A DNA stretch of 64,000 nt from Gibbula magus (taxonomy: Eukaryota > Mollusca > Gastropoda > Trochida > Trochidae): NCBI GenBank assembly GCA_936450465.1, contig OW388302.1, positions 15,401,530-15,465,529 of the forward strand. Reading direction: 5' to 3'. The translations under genes were made by a program, and so were the position numbers. Position 1 is the first letter of the stretch. Each line of letters opens with the position of its first letter. Below are positions 46,404-58,844 of the stretch, in pieces. The notes beneath the pieces are model-generated. The model did no database searches. It was not told the DNA's origin and worked only from the letters and a program-made list of their open reading frames with translations.

Positions 46404-47204
46404 AGAGAAATTAATACCCGAGGGGATATCATGTTGTTATTTTTAAAAACACAAAATACTGTAAAATAAGGATATGTACGGGGAATTAACGCATTAAAGC
46501 ACTGCGGTAATTAGGCTCATGGTTTAAGAACGAGATTTAATTTTCAAAATTTAGCCAATGCACTTACATTTTAAAACATTTTGAGAATGACCCACTCACT
46601 ATTCAACTATACCTATACATATCAGTATTGTGATGTAACAATTCGATTTTATATATGTTGTATATATGTTGACTTCCCTAAGAATTTGATATTCGAAATA
46701 ACTTGAGAAATTTACAAATTCACACAGTAGCCCATTCTCGCTGTTAGTTGACAGGACTCTGCATGTGCTGCATGCTTTTCACAAGTTATCCACGGAAGCT
46801 CTCTACCTTTGCTAAATAAATGAAACTCCTGGCATAGTTTAGTACTTGTCGAAATTGTCTGCATATTCGTGTATTTGTAAAATGAAATGAATTGAATAGT
46901 TTATAAATAAATATTTCTCTTTGTTAAAATACCATATCTAATCATACATTTTATTAAAATTCAGTTATAAGCTTAATATACAAAACGGTTAAGACACATG
47001 GTAATCATAACTTTTTTTGAAACCTATAAAACTTTAACTTCTACAAAAACAATGATGCTCTTGATTGATGTTTTTATACCGACTATGTAAAACACTCCCT
47101 GATAACCTCAAGGGTCAAATTCTGACCATCATTGTATCATACTAGGTACCCACTTTACTCCTTGGTGGACAATTGAACCATAGTGGCTTATCTAGGATAA
47201 CATC
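46404..47204. other. Intergenic, nothing recognised
   Basis: AT-rich. A SINE-tail-like stretch near 47130-47190 (ACTAGGTACCCACTTTACTC) resembles 44770-44790. Confidence 0.45.
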
Positions 47205-48491
47205 ACCCAATGTCTCAGTGTAGAGTAGAGACTCAACCTATGTCTCAGTGTAAGGAAGAGACTCAACCTACGTCTCAGGATAGATATAACATGTTTCAGT
47301 GTAGGGAGGAAAATAACTTGTGTCTCAATGTAGGGAAGAGACTCAAACCATGTATCAGTATAGGGAAGAGAAAAAACTCACTCTTCAGTGTTGGGAAGAG
47401 AATAACTTATGTCTCAATGTAGCGAAGAGACTCAACCCATGTCTCAGTGTAGGGAAGAGAGTCAACCCATGTCTCAGTGTAGGGAAGAGACTCAATGAAT
47501 GGCTCAGGGTAGGGAAGAGACTCAACCCATGCTTCAGTGTAGGGAAGAGACTCAACCCAATGTCCCAGTGTAGGGAAGAGACTCAACCCATGTCTCAGTG
47601 TAGGGAAGAGACTCAACCCATGTCTCAGTGTAGGGAAGAGACTCAACCCATGTACCAATGTATGGAAGAGACACAACCCATGTCTCAGTGTAGGGAAGAG
47701 ACTCAAGAATGTATCAGTGTAGGGAAGAGACTCAACCCATGTCCAAATGTATGGAAGAGACTCAACCCAAGTCTCAGTGTAGGGAAGAGACTCAATGAAT
47801 GTCTCAGTGTAGGGAAGAGACTCAATGAATGTATCAGTGTAGGGAAGAGACTCAACCCATGTCCCAATGTATGGAAGAGACACAACCCATGTCTCAGTGT
47901 AGGGAAGAGACTCAATGAATGTATCAGTGTAGGGAAGAGACTCAACCCATGTCCCAATGTATGGAAGAGACTCAACCCAAGTCCCAGTGTAGGGAAGAGA
48001 CTCAACCCATGTACCAATGTATGGAAGAGACACAACCCATGTCTCAGTGTAGGGAAGAGACTCAAGAATGTATCAGTGTAGGGAAGAGACTCAACCCATG
48101 TCCCAATGTATGGAAGAGACTCAACCCAAGTCTCAGTGTAGGGAAGAGACTCAATGAATGTCTCAGTGTAGGGAAGAGACTCAATGAATGTATCAGTGTA
48201 GGGAAGAGACTCAACCCATGTCCCAATGTATGGAAGAGACACAACCCATGTCTCAGTGTAGGGAAGAGACTCAATGAATGTATCAGTGTAGGGAAGAGAC
48301 TCAACCCATGTCCCAATGTATGGAAGAGACTCAACCCAAGTCTCAGTGTAGGGAAGAGACTCAATGAATGTATCAGTGTAGGGAAGAGACTCAATGAATG
48401 TCTCAGTGTAGGGAAGAGACTCAATGAATGTATCAGTGTAGGGAAGAGACTCAACCCATGTCCCAATGTATGGAAGAGACACAACCATTGT
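47205..48491. repeat. 30-bp minisatellite with higher-order structure, about 43 units
   Basis: The unit is close to GTCTCAGTGTAGGGAAGAGA then CTCAACCCAT. Variants (CTCAATGAAT, CAATGTATGGAAGAGACACA) recur in order, so that 47701 on repeats at 48060 on, a higher-order period of 359 bases (12 units less one base). Frames of 154-278 codons on both strands are by-products of the 30-base unit. Confidence 0.95.
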
Positions 48492-48589
48492 ATCATCGTA
48501 CACAGTAATAACAAGAAATTGTACAATCATATTATGCAACTGAAATCATATAATAATCTCTTTTGAAATGTCTTGCTTTCATAATACAG

Positions 48590-48750
48590 AATTTGTTCTT
48601 CATAAAACATTGTTCTTGATTATTCTCATTAGAAATACAAGCTTGTAAGACTATCTTCGCATTGTTTGACATCGTTTTTGTCGAGGTCATGATGGCTGCA
48701 TGGATAGGTTCTTGGTACAGTCAGTGTCTGACACTGAGGATGTGGGAAAA
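48590..48750 (+). repeat. Dispersed repeat, relative of 45600-45790
   Basis: Shares ACTATCTTNNCAT, GACATCGTTTTTGTC and CTGANACTGAGGATGT, but the B-box motif is lost. Confidence 0.4.
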
Positions 48751-49022
48751 AAGTATAAGAATTTGTACAATTTCAGATTGCGTTATCCGTAATGTAAAAG
48801 ATTGTGATTGAGTGGCCTAAAATTCATTAACAAAAATTGTCATAGATAATTTTAAATAACTAAACTAGTGTCCAAAAGAAACGATACCACGTCTTTGAGC
48901 GGTCATTACAGGAAAACTTAATGACACAGAAATTTAGAATTGGTATTATTCTTTTGAGATTTCGTTCATTTAACATGTGTACAAAATTCATTTCAATCAG
49001 TACTTTGTATTCATTTGTACAG

Positions 49023-49130
49023 GTCTGTATTGGCGTGAGGGGTCTGAAAATGAAAATTTCATTCACACAAATGACTGAGACAAATGTTGAACATGTCAAA
49101 AGAGGCGTCACTAAGTCACAGTTGTATTCG
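49023..49130 (+). CDS. Possible internal exon, 36 codons, unknown
   Basis: Acceptor TTTGTACAG|GT and donor TTCG|GTATGT bound exactly 36 open codons, phase 0 at both ends (VCIGVRGLKMKISFTQMTET and on to TKSQLYS). No partner exons or family recognised. Confidence 0.2.
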
Positions 49131-49162
49131 GTATGTCCATCCCGAGCGTCAGAACGGGTTGA

Positions 49163-49187
49163 TGACGTCAGGCGTCGGATGACGTCA
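49163..49187. promoter_or_regulatory. Pair of CRE sites
   Basis: TGACGTCA at 49163-49170 and 49180-49187, with a third at 49491-49498. Confidence 0.4.
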
Positions 49188-49987
49188 GAAGATAAGCGTT
49201 GTCATTCAACACGAGGAGGCAATGGGCTGACTTGATGGACGCAATTCGGAGCAAAAAGGGCACTAATTTTTCGACACACACGATGTCTACCATTGTTCTT
49301 GAAGATGCAAAATCTGCTCCCATATGAGAGCATGACCATTGCTCAGTCTCGCTGTTGCCAACGTTGAATTCGTCTGTTTGTTTACTCGTTGTTGACGCCT
49401 CAGGAACGTTTTGTGGTATGGACGACGTGTTCAGATATCATGAGTCTTCAATCTCTTTTACCAAGTTTGTCTGCTAATCACGTGTCTCAGTGACGTCATT
49501 TTCACAACATATACTGTTGCCAAAAATGATTCAACATTAACGAAAAACAGTCATTTCGAGCCCACAAATTGAAACGTTAATATCTGACAGTACCATTGCA
49601 ATAATGAAAAAGTCTAGTGTTTTGAATTTATTAACTACTCTATGAAATATGATTATATCCACATTTTACGATTATATTTCTATAAGCTTATATACACTTG
49701 CTGAATAAGGATCTAGACTGCATTAAAGGATCTAGACTGTATTAAAGGCTCTTATTTTTACACAGTCATGGAGCAGGTCTAGCATGAAAGTTATGCCCTT
49801 ATATTAAAGAAACATTCCATCGCTGTAGTTAATAATATTTATCTTCATATTTATTACATTCTTGAAATATTTAAACATTTGCTCTACAGTATTGCTTAAG
49901 AAACTGTTTAGAAAATAATTGACATAACTTACAGGTTTTACTAATTTATTGTTACTATAGTTTCCTGATATGAACATTATTTTGAAT
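49188..49987. other. Intergenic, nothing else recognised
   Basis: AT-rich; no supported gene. Confidence 0.45.
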
Positions 49988-51188
49988 GCACCCATATATG
50001 TCACATTAATTTAAGGAATTGTTACTATTTATACATGATTGAGGGTGCATTTTAAAGATAAAAAAACAACAATTTGTGTAAGACAAATAAAATGTTACTT
50101 ACGAATACATCTACATGGCAGAATATTAAATTTCGATAAATTAAATTTAACAAGTTTCATCTTTTGTTCCATTTATCAAACATATATTACTGTATGTTTT
50201 GATATTTTGTTTTAATTCCTAACTCTTTATATTTCATCTTCTGATGTAAACTTCAAATCAATAATTTACGCAACTCGTTGAATCGGTCTTCAAGCTCCTG
50301 TCACTGCAAACACAGTTTAATTTAAACATAAATTCACTGAATAATAGGGATAAGGAACAAATTACTCAACTAAGGTAACCTTATGTATGTACAAATGATA
50401 GAGTTTTAACAAAATATATTTGATAAGAAAGTAATATGATACATAAAAGGTAGAAAAATATAAACAGAGAAATGACGACACTATATATACTTTGCTTGAT
50501 TGAAATACAATTTAACCATAATTACAAATGATTAAATTGGATACAGCAAAAGTTGTAGAATTCATAAATCACTGATCACTTTTCACTATAAATCTAATAA
50601 AATCTGAAAGCATTTCTCCCAGTTCCGTGAAATTGGGTTTAACAGAAACACTCACCTTGATTTAAGGAACATATCTTCAAAGGTGGGGATAAAAACAATC
50701 AGACGAAAAGTCATTGTAAACCCGTGTCAGGTAAACATTTTTACAACATCCCGATTTTATCCTGTCCTTAAAGCAAAGTTATGGAAAATAATATTCGAAT
50801 GCATTGTCACAAGACTTGGTTAAGGGTTAAATGGTAGACCAGCGTTAAACCACAACTCACCTCACATTGCAACAATATTATGTGAGACTTAAGTATCAAA
50901 CTATTTCTAAATTCCATAGTAGTTTTGTTGATAGTTCAATAAAATATACTATGTATATTATTTATAATATAGGTAAGAGAAATCAAATAATCCTCCAATG
51001 CAAAATTTCCGAATTTCATATAGAAATCCCAACTTGCTTGTATATCTAACATGCGTCCCCTTCACAGAGAGCCTCATGTAGTCACGTGACCAGCGCGAGC
51101 TTATCAGTCGAGAGGAGAGAGGTGGAGTCGCTCATGGAGAGAAAACACTGTGTGCTGTGATCAAGTCAGTTGTCATACCTGGTTTGAG
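49988..51188 (+). promoter_or_regulatory. Gene C 5' region with predicted leader exon
   Basis: Paralogous to 20004-21259. The best conserved end holds the E-box palindrome GTCACGTGAC (51081-51090), GAGAGGAGAGAGGTGGAGTC and a donor GAG|GTGCGT at 51188/51189. A non-coding first exon would run from about 51100 to 51188 and splice to the acceptor at 52605. Confidence 0.55.
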
Positions 51189-52605
51189 GTGCGTTCACTG
51201 TGTGTTTACATATTAATGTTTGTTAGTGACAGTATTCATTGAATTGTTATTGTAACTGATTCTATCGACTGAATAGCTCTTACAAACAGCCAGGATCATT
51301 GTACAAGTTGACACATGAATGCTGCAGTGGTCAGTTTCTACTTTCACTTTCGTTTTCTTCATAATAATGCATGGTACATCGAATTGACTGATTAAAGAAA
51401 TATCTAATTATTCAAGCCCGTCTCTGTCTAACAGGATCGTATTATATGTGTTTTGTTGCATGAAGATCAGACCACCATACTGTAAGCTACGGTATATACG
51501 GTCTTTACAGATGTCTACTATCTACAGTATTTTAACTTGCAGTCATAAAAACTTCGTTATAAACTTTAAATAAGTTGTATATGTCAACATTAATGTAAAC
51601 AGAAACTTAGTATTGATTTCTGACCTGCATAAACTACTTTATACAACAATGTTATCTGCTAGTATCTGAGAGTATCAGATAAACAGCGTATCAATATGTT
51701 CTGTCACGGTTGGATGGTTGAGGGTCTCTACCAGTGTCCTGCGTTCTTAAATAAATCAACGATAACATTGCTCTACATGTTTTGTTGTATTAAGACCTCA
51801 AGATACTCTCAGCTACCCGGTACACAACGTGACTAAACACAGCGGGTAGGTGAGGCCCTGTACAGGTGTCTACTAATTCAACATTTACGGCTATGCATAC
51901 TTAAATTATCATTGACTCTACTATAAATAATGTTACCTGCATGTATCTGCGAATATAATATGAACCTGGTATACAACCTGTTTTAGTATTGTTTGTCGGT
52001 TGAGGGTCTATACCAGTGTCTACTGTGGACGTTGTTAGACAAATAATGTACAACATAATGTAAATAATAAATATAAATAGTTTTACCATTGAAACCTTCA
52101 ATACCGAATATAATGTAGATAAAAGACGATAACTTTCTTTCTTCCTAAATAAACAACACGCGATACAGGTATCATATAATTGGTTATATTTTAAGACTCT
52201 TGACATCGTTTACAATACTGAGCATAAAATAGCAATAAATGACATTAAGATAATGAACAAATCAAACTTTGTTATATCAATATTGGTCTGAGCATATGTA
52301 TGTTTAACATCGTTGCTTTTGTTTTTGAATTTCTGTCAATAAGACAAAATCTCTTTATAATATATCCCTTCATTAATTTTGTTGTGGCAAAACTTCCTTT
52401 GTCTGTTTATTGCTTTTACCTAACATATATCATGTGTTAACAGTCATTTTATCACATGTTGTGTGTCAGTACCGTCACCTATATTCGTGGTAAATACCAC
52501 CCAGGAACCCATAAATTTACTTTACGTTTTTTTCATTATACAGCACAAATTAAACAAACATAAAAACACATCAATAAAGACAAGGCAATTTGTATATTTT
52601 CACAG
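51189..52605 (+). other. Gene C intron 1
   Basis: Predicted intron. Contains three or four degenerate repeats of a segment with GAGGGTCTNTACCAGTGTC-like words near 51500, 51720, 51855 and 52010; no coding sequence. Confidence 0.45.
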
Positions 52606-52619
52606 ATTACAGATCCAAG

Positions 52620-52902
52620 ATGGCGACAGGAGGCAAGCTACAGGACGACTTCCTGACTTGCAGTATTTGTATGGAGCGATTTCAACAGCCTGTGACACTT
52701 GGCTGTCAACATAACTTCTGCAAAAACTGCCTAGGAAACTATATATACACAAGAGAAGAAGCTGTCAGGAAAAAGACCATCCCCTGTCCCACATGTAGAC
52801 AGGAGACAACTGTGCCTCACCCTGACAGACCCGTGGAAGAGTGGGCGGGGCAGCTGAAACCAGGACTGCTTCTAACTGGACTCATGGACTCAATACCACG
52901 AG
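52620..52902 (+). CDS. Gene C exon 2: RING domain of a TRIM-type E3 ligase
   Basis: Acceptor TTTTCACAG at 52605; the ATG at 52620 (CCAAGATGG, good context) starts 94 codons plus one base, ending at donor CACGAG|GTACTT. RING zinc ligands are all present: C14, C17, C29, H31, C34, C37, C56, C59 (TCSICMERF, CQHNFCKNC, PCPTC). A RING of this C3HC4 kind recruits ubiquitin-loaded E2 enzymes. The phase-1 donor joins in frame to 53615, giving a single 641-residue protein. An upstream ATG-less frame at 52590 is just read-through of the 5' UTR. Confidence 0.9.
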
Positions 52903-53614
52903 GTACTTGTCAGCAACACCTTGATTTAAATATAAGTATAATCAATATAACAAATACAGCACCAGCGCTGTGATAAGTGGGGCATTTGGCATTCAATGCA
53001 CTTCTTGCATTTGTATTTTATAGAAATTTAATTATGTCTTCGTGTTAACTCTATGCATTCAAGAAATAATAAACACAATTTAAGATGCATTAGTATCTGT
53101 ATTGCTATTTGTACAGCAGAAACTGATTTCACCCATAATGTTATTTTATGCAATTACAGATTAGTCTGTCGGTCTTATATCTGAAAAGATTACCATGTGC
53201 AGCTATTGTTTATAATGCCAAATTTGAAACTTAAAATTCAATAAACAAGATATCCTTATTTACCTAAACATTTATAAATTATAATATAAATGATGCTTAT
53301 GTATTTGTATGTGTAAATCTGTTACATAAATTGCTTGAAACCTGGAAAGGGTAAAACATGTTATATTCAACTAACATTAATACATTGCAGACAATGTTGT
53401 TGCTTGTAATTCAGACTGCATCTATTTTAAATATCAGTTGTGATAACGAGGGTTAGTAGTGATAAATGAAATTCACAGCTAAAATTAAACTTAATATGAT
53501 ATAATATCTGATTTATCTGATAATGAATACATGCACATATTTTATATTACTTTTTGCAAACAGAATTGCATTAATATTTATCAGTTTCAACAGTTACAAC
53601 TTAACGTTTTCCAG
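52903..53614 (+). other. Gene C intron 2
   Basis: Phase-1 intron, GTACTT to TTTTCCAG, AT-rich, no feature. At the same place gene A has a 1.47-kb intron. Confidence 0.8.
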
Positions 53615-55257
53615 GACTTGACCTTTGCTCCGTGTGTAAAGAAGAAGGGGAGACAACTCCAGCCACACACTGGTGTTATGAATGTGAAGCTTCGTTCTGT
53701 GATGGATGTCTTAAACAACACAGTAGGATGCCTAGCTTGAAGAAGCACGAAATCGTCCCAAATTCAGGAAAAACTCCTCCTCGACTTAATAAATTGGTCT
53801 GTAAGGAACACGATGAGAAAATGAAGCTGTTCTGCAAAGACTGTAACAAACCCTTGTGTACTGTCTGCTGCAGTATTTCTCACAGAAAATGTAATGAGGT
53901 CATCACAATCACGGCTCAGCTGACAGAGATCAAATCTAAACTTCAGGAACGTCAACAGAATCTGGCAGAGAAAATTGATGTTACAAATGTTGAGATTAAA
54001 AATCTTGACATGCTAACAAACAAACTTCTAGATGAGAGATCCATTATGGAATCAGAAATAAGGAAAACCATAAAGGAAGCTATGGATATACTGAATCAGA
54101 AGGAAGATCAGCTGATTAAGAAGGTGAAGGATCAAACAGAACAAGACAGAGATAAGTTGGGGTCGATGATGAAGACAAAACAAATAGATCTACAGATGTA
54201 CCAGCAGCAGTCTCGGTTCATCCAGCAGGCCCTGGAGTTGGAGGATGAGGCGCAGCTGTTTGAGATGTATCTGTCGTCTGGGTCAGAAGCTGGAGCAGAC
54301 GTCACAGTGACACAGAGGAAGGACAGAACAGATGTTGCTGATATCAGCTTTATACACGACCTTGAACCATTGAAGAAACAGATAGAAATGATGGATGTGA
54401 AGATTAACAAGATGTTGATTCAGCAGATTGACAACATAGATCTGACAGCATCACCTGTACTAGATGAAGTTATCAATGTTAAACTTAATGTGAGAGACAG
54501 TAGCTGGTTTCCAGATGGTTTGATAATGAACATAGCGGGTACAAAGGTAACTGTGTTCGCTGATTATAACACACAACGTCTGAACTCATTTTACACTAGA
54601 GGAGGACAGTCATGTTCAAGTGTACTTAAAGTGTCTTGTAGTCCCTATTGTATATCAGTTATCAGTGAAGGTAAGGTAGCTGTGTCTCTTCCTAACTCTC
54701 AACGTATCATCACAGTTGCTGTGACTCCTGACCTTGAACTCCTGTCTACAATACAGGCAAGTAAGAATTACTGGGGTCTGTCTACTCTGGATCAGTCAAC
54801 ACTGGTGGCCGGTTCTTATGATTCACACTCTGTAGATTTGATTGATATGAAGGGAACCATCTTGAAGACCTTCACAACACTTCCTGTCATAGGAAAGAGC
54901 TTCATTGAACCTCGCTACATACATGTAACCAGACAAGGCACTATCCTGGTGTCAGACCAGGGTCTGAAGTCTGTCATTTGTCTGACACGGTCTGGTGACA
55001 TTGTATTCACATACACACCTACTGGAGACAGAGCACTGAGAGGTCCACGGGGAATCACATCCACCAGTACAGGAGACATTCTTGTAGCTGATCATGCAAC
55101 ACACAAAGTGATTCATCTCAGTGAGTCAGGAGAGTTCATCAGAGACATTCTGACAGCAGAGGATGTTTTACAGTTTCCAACTGGTCTGTATGTTGATGAA
55201 GACAAACTGTGTGTTACATTGTGTTATAAAGGTTTACACAAATACAGATTTGGTTAG
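53615..55257 (+). CDS. Gene C exon 3: B-box 1, B-box 2, coiled coil, NHL-like region (TRIM protein)
   Basis: The acceptor TTTTCCAG|GA continues the frame from 52902 to TAG at 55255-55257. In full-protein numbering: B-box 1 with C99, C102, C115, C118, C123, C126, H130, H139; B-box 2 with C157, H160, C168, C171, C176, C179, H184, C187; coiled coil about 195-310 (LTEIKSKLQERQQNLAEKID onward); NHL-like beta-propeller about 380-641 (GPRGITSTSTGDILVADH). RING, B-boxes, coiled coil and NHL-like C-terminus match TRIM2/3/56-like ligases that are much expanded in molluscs, where roles in antiviral and innate signalling are inferred. The coiled coil should dimerise the ligase; the propeller should bind targets. 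It is the only complete gene in the window and the source model for the shortened A and B exons. AATAAA at 55404. Confidence 0.9.
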
Positions 55258-55403
55258 GTCTGTATGTAGACTTGTAGCTACAAAGTGTGACAATGGACTC
55301 ATTTGTGTGTTATCTTAGTGTTGAATATAGTCGACCTAATTACATGTTTGAGAAAAGTAGATAGATAGATCGCGGGCTCCAAATAACTTACAAAACGAAT
55401 TTA

Positions 55404-55409
55404 AATAAA
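55404..55409 (+). terminator. Poly(A) signal of gene C
   Basis: AATAAA in the same TTAAATAAA context as in genes A and B, about 150 bases past the stop. Confidence 0.65.
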
Positions 55410-55437
55410 CCGCTTAAGTGACAAACGTTCAAGAGTT

Positions 55438-56049
55438 TGTGTAAACATATGTATGGTTAGCTCATTTCTGTTTTGTTCAACTCCAAAGAGTTACACATCC
55501 CTGCGTCAACATTATTGATTTAATTCAGAGACCTGAACATATCAAAAGACACCACTTCAGTACGTATGTTACGCACATGGACAGTTTTAAACAAACTATA
55601 GTGAACTAATTTTTGAGTTCTTCTCCGGAAACGACATGAATACAGACAAACAGTCAAGGGAATGACAAAATGATTTACTGTTTGCTTGTGGATATTTGTA
55701 TGTATTAGCATAACCATGTTACAGATCTTAGTCTCACGTTATAAAATTTAAATTTCAGTGAAGTAATAAAATCATTTTGAGATGACAAAAAAAAAGTGAT
55801 AGTCATTGTGTTTTGTCACATATACATATGTTTCATAAATAACAATCACTGACTATATCAAATACAAATTAGTTGGACTAGAAACATAATCATTGTCAAA
55901 CAGAACTGTCTTCTTCTGAACAGTCTTTACCGAACGTAGACTGTTTCAAAATTGTATAAGTTTGAGAGAATTAATTTACAGCAAAACAAAATACCGACGC
56001 TACAATGTCAGGGTTGTAAACATTATGGCTCAAATAACAGGACTGATTA
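55438..56049. other. Gene C 3' flank
   Basis: The first 270 bases match the window's left edge (34-280); the rest is AT-rich with nothing recognised. Confidence 0.55.
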
Positions 56050-57779
56050 GCACTTGCAGCAGTAAGAGGGTTAAAGCAAAACCATGAAGACAACAGTTGT
56101 AGTGTTATGAACAATGTTGTACTCTGTTGTACATTCAAGGACATCTCAATGTACATAGTACTCAACCTAGCGCCACACGCGTAGCTTCAAACCTCTCCTT
56201 GTCTCAAAATTTTATTTTAATTTGTTAACTTGTTGCAATTTCTCCAATTATAAATTTTGTTGTTAAATGAAAAACCAAATTTTAAATTGTCGTTAGACGT
56301 ACAGGTAAAACTGTATTAGCATAACCATGTTAAACGTGTTATAAATGATACCAGGTTGACACTAATGATTGAAGCAGCCGTATAATATCAACATTCTCAC
56401 TACAGAACAAGTATACAGCAATGTGTACGATGTGTTGATCGAGGCTTACAAGTTTGTTAACAAGCATTGTCTAAGAGTAAAAAGTTGTGACTACATTGGT
56501 ATGCATTAGTTTGTGCGTGTAGTGACGTAAAGGTTATGATTTGGCGAAAATATATTGACATGAATAAGAATTAAGTATGACAGGGGCATGACCGGAAGTG
56601 GTGGTTTCAGACCTACTTTCCGAAGGGAGCATGTAGAGAGCTAATATGGTACACTGTGATTAAATGATAAGTTTGTACTAAAAGTGAAATAAAAGGAATA
56701 TAATGCAAACAGTTTAGAAATGCAAGAGCAATGTGATTATAGAAGACATGGTTGAAGTGGTAGATAGTTGGAGAAGAAATGTTAGTGTATTGTGAGATAA
56801 TGATGGGTCAAATCCGTTACCCTTAGCTAGTTTTGATATTAACACTCGATCACTACACTAAGTATTCTGAGAGAAAGACCGGCTTAAAACGAGGGCAGCT
56901 TCATTGATGAGTTTGTTTATGGTTGTGCACATGCATAATGTATAAGTGATGAAAGCACGGTCTCTTTTGGCGCATGAAAATAAGTTGTTGCCTTATTTGG
57001 AAGTAGCTTACGTTTACTAGTAAAATGTAGTTTATGAATGAAATGTGTGTACTTTCTATTACTCTTGATAAGTTCCTTAATAGGTGGCTATTTTGTTTAA
57101 AGATAAAAAAAAAAGTGCATAACAAAGTATGCGTATTATAATAAATACGGATCATATTACTTTTTTTAAGTCAACTTTGTGACATTTGGTGTTAGGAAAG
57201 GTATTAACATCACATATGCACCTGAGACTGCTCTTCTAACTTGTGCATTTTCGTGATGTTCTGTTTCGTCTTGTCTCGACAAATGATACACTGCTTTATT
57301 GTTTTCAGTTTCAAATTCAGGAATTTAGTAATCATCATGCATTTTCCACCCCAACCCTGTGTATCCCAATGTAGATGCTTTATTAATCACTAATTAAATA
57401 GGATATCATCTCCAATATATAACCAGTGTATGCTTCATTCCTGAATGCTGAATACATTTAATTTGTTCTTACAGAAGTTGTCAATGAAAGTTTTCTACTA
57501 TTTGAGACATGTTTACTAGACGGCATGACGTGCCACAAACAATGCAAGTGCCTCCCGTGCTTCTTGGTAACTGTGTGGCATGTTCAAGTTATATGTGAGC
57601 GGACACATTAAATGACACAAGGGCAATTTTTTTTCTGCATAGAATAGACATTTTAAATAGGAAAAATAGAGACAATTATGTTTTTGATGTTATTCCTGGT
57701 GACAGCAGAGATGATTCCCGAAGATGAATAACTCATTCCTAATATGGAGGTGTCTAGGTCACATGGTGAAACATGTTAA

Positions 57780-58269
57780 AGGTGCATCCATTGTGTTTCA
57801 TAAAATTTTATTTGGCTTAAATACGTTCCAACACACCATATGTGCTGTTTTCAATACAAGCAAATTCACTTAGCTTGCATATTCATCCCCAATCGCCAAA
57901 AATGTCATATTTACTAGTTTCCAATAAAAATCGAGTAAGATCATTATGCATGTGCAGAAACCGAAAGTATACGTCCTATTTGCTTGCACAGTAGTTATAT
58001 GACCTATTCAACATTATCAACCCAAATTTGTTATTTTTTCTGGCGTAAATAAGATTCCAAAACTACGTTTGACTCATTGGCGCTCGCCACACGCGGTGCA
58101 TTGTCCGGTTTTCGATCAGAAATCACTACTTTTACCTTCATATCGTCAATATACTAAGTCGAGTATCATTAAAATGGTTGTTTTCGGTAACAGTTGGTAT
58201 TTCTCGATAAAATAGGACCATTTATAACGTTTGTCATATTTGACCCCAAACAACACAATGGATGTACCT
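57780..58269. mobile_element. piggyBac-type MITE, family 2, second copy
   Basis: 490 bases, TTAA at 57776-57779 and 58270-58273, TIRs AGGTGCATCCATTG / CAATGGATGTACCT. Inverted relative to 45090-45567. The empty site is visible in the old duplicate at 38.2-38.8 kb (different insertion there). Confidence 0.85.
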
Positions 58270-58427
58270 TTAATCAATGAATGATTTAAGCACAGTGTTT
58301 CAAAATAAAATATATTAAAATTTGTAAATGATCCTAACCATGCATTAAAAAACCGTTTGTTAATATAAACAAATGCGTCGATGTTGACAGTAGTCATGTT
58401 GTTACACAGGGTCAAGGACAAATTCCA

Positions 58428-58471
58428 GGGAATCCCTTTTACATGACGTCATGACATGATTGGAGATTCCC
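58428..58471. promoter_or_regulatory. kB-CRE-kB module 4
   Basis: GGGAATCCCT (58428-58437), TGACGTCA (58444-58451) and GGAGATTCCC (58462-58471), with spacing wider by a few bases than in modules 1 and 3. Confidence 0.55.
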
Positions 58472-58844
58472 GTCTCAACAGGTGCTAGTTAACCTTGTCA
58501 ATGAGATATCTCCCTCGATGAGAAGACTGAAGTTTGCTGATTACAATTTAGCTGTTGACTAACTTACATACAATTCTGAGCCAAACAATGAAGTTGAGAA
58601 ACCCGAGAAATGTTTATGTTAATAGATTAACAATTTGAATAGAGATATTGTTTTTGCGACATTCAATGGACATAAAGATATGCAGACACCAAAAGGGGAA
58701 ACTTATCAATCAATGACGAAGAGGGAAGAAAAGAGAGTGACATCATTATTCTCTTCAAAGTTCAAAGATTTTGAAATCCGAAAATTAGCAGGCTGATATG
58801 TGCGAAATAATGGAAATTCAGACAGGTGTCAGTTAAGTTGAAAA

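Larger units (their letters stand above)
56050..58510 (+). repeat. Old segmental duplication, copy 2
   Basis: Collinear with 36380-39010; carries the family 2 MITE and kB module 4. Its segment 56206-56337 recurs at 59524-59654. Confidence 0.75.

Noticed and set aside
47205..48491. CRISPR-like regular repeat
   Set aside because: No unique spacers; units are contiguous variants of one minisatellite, and the genome is eukaryotic.
47210..48566. Open frames of 70-278 codons on both strands
   Set aside because: They are produced by a 30-base repeat unit, which keeps any stop-free frame open; the same repeat is open on both strands and has no start context or splice sites.
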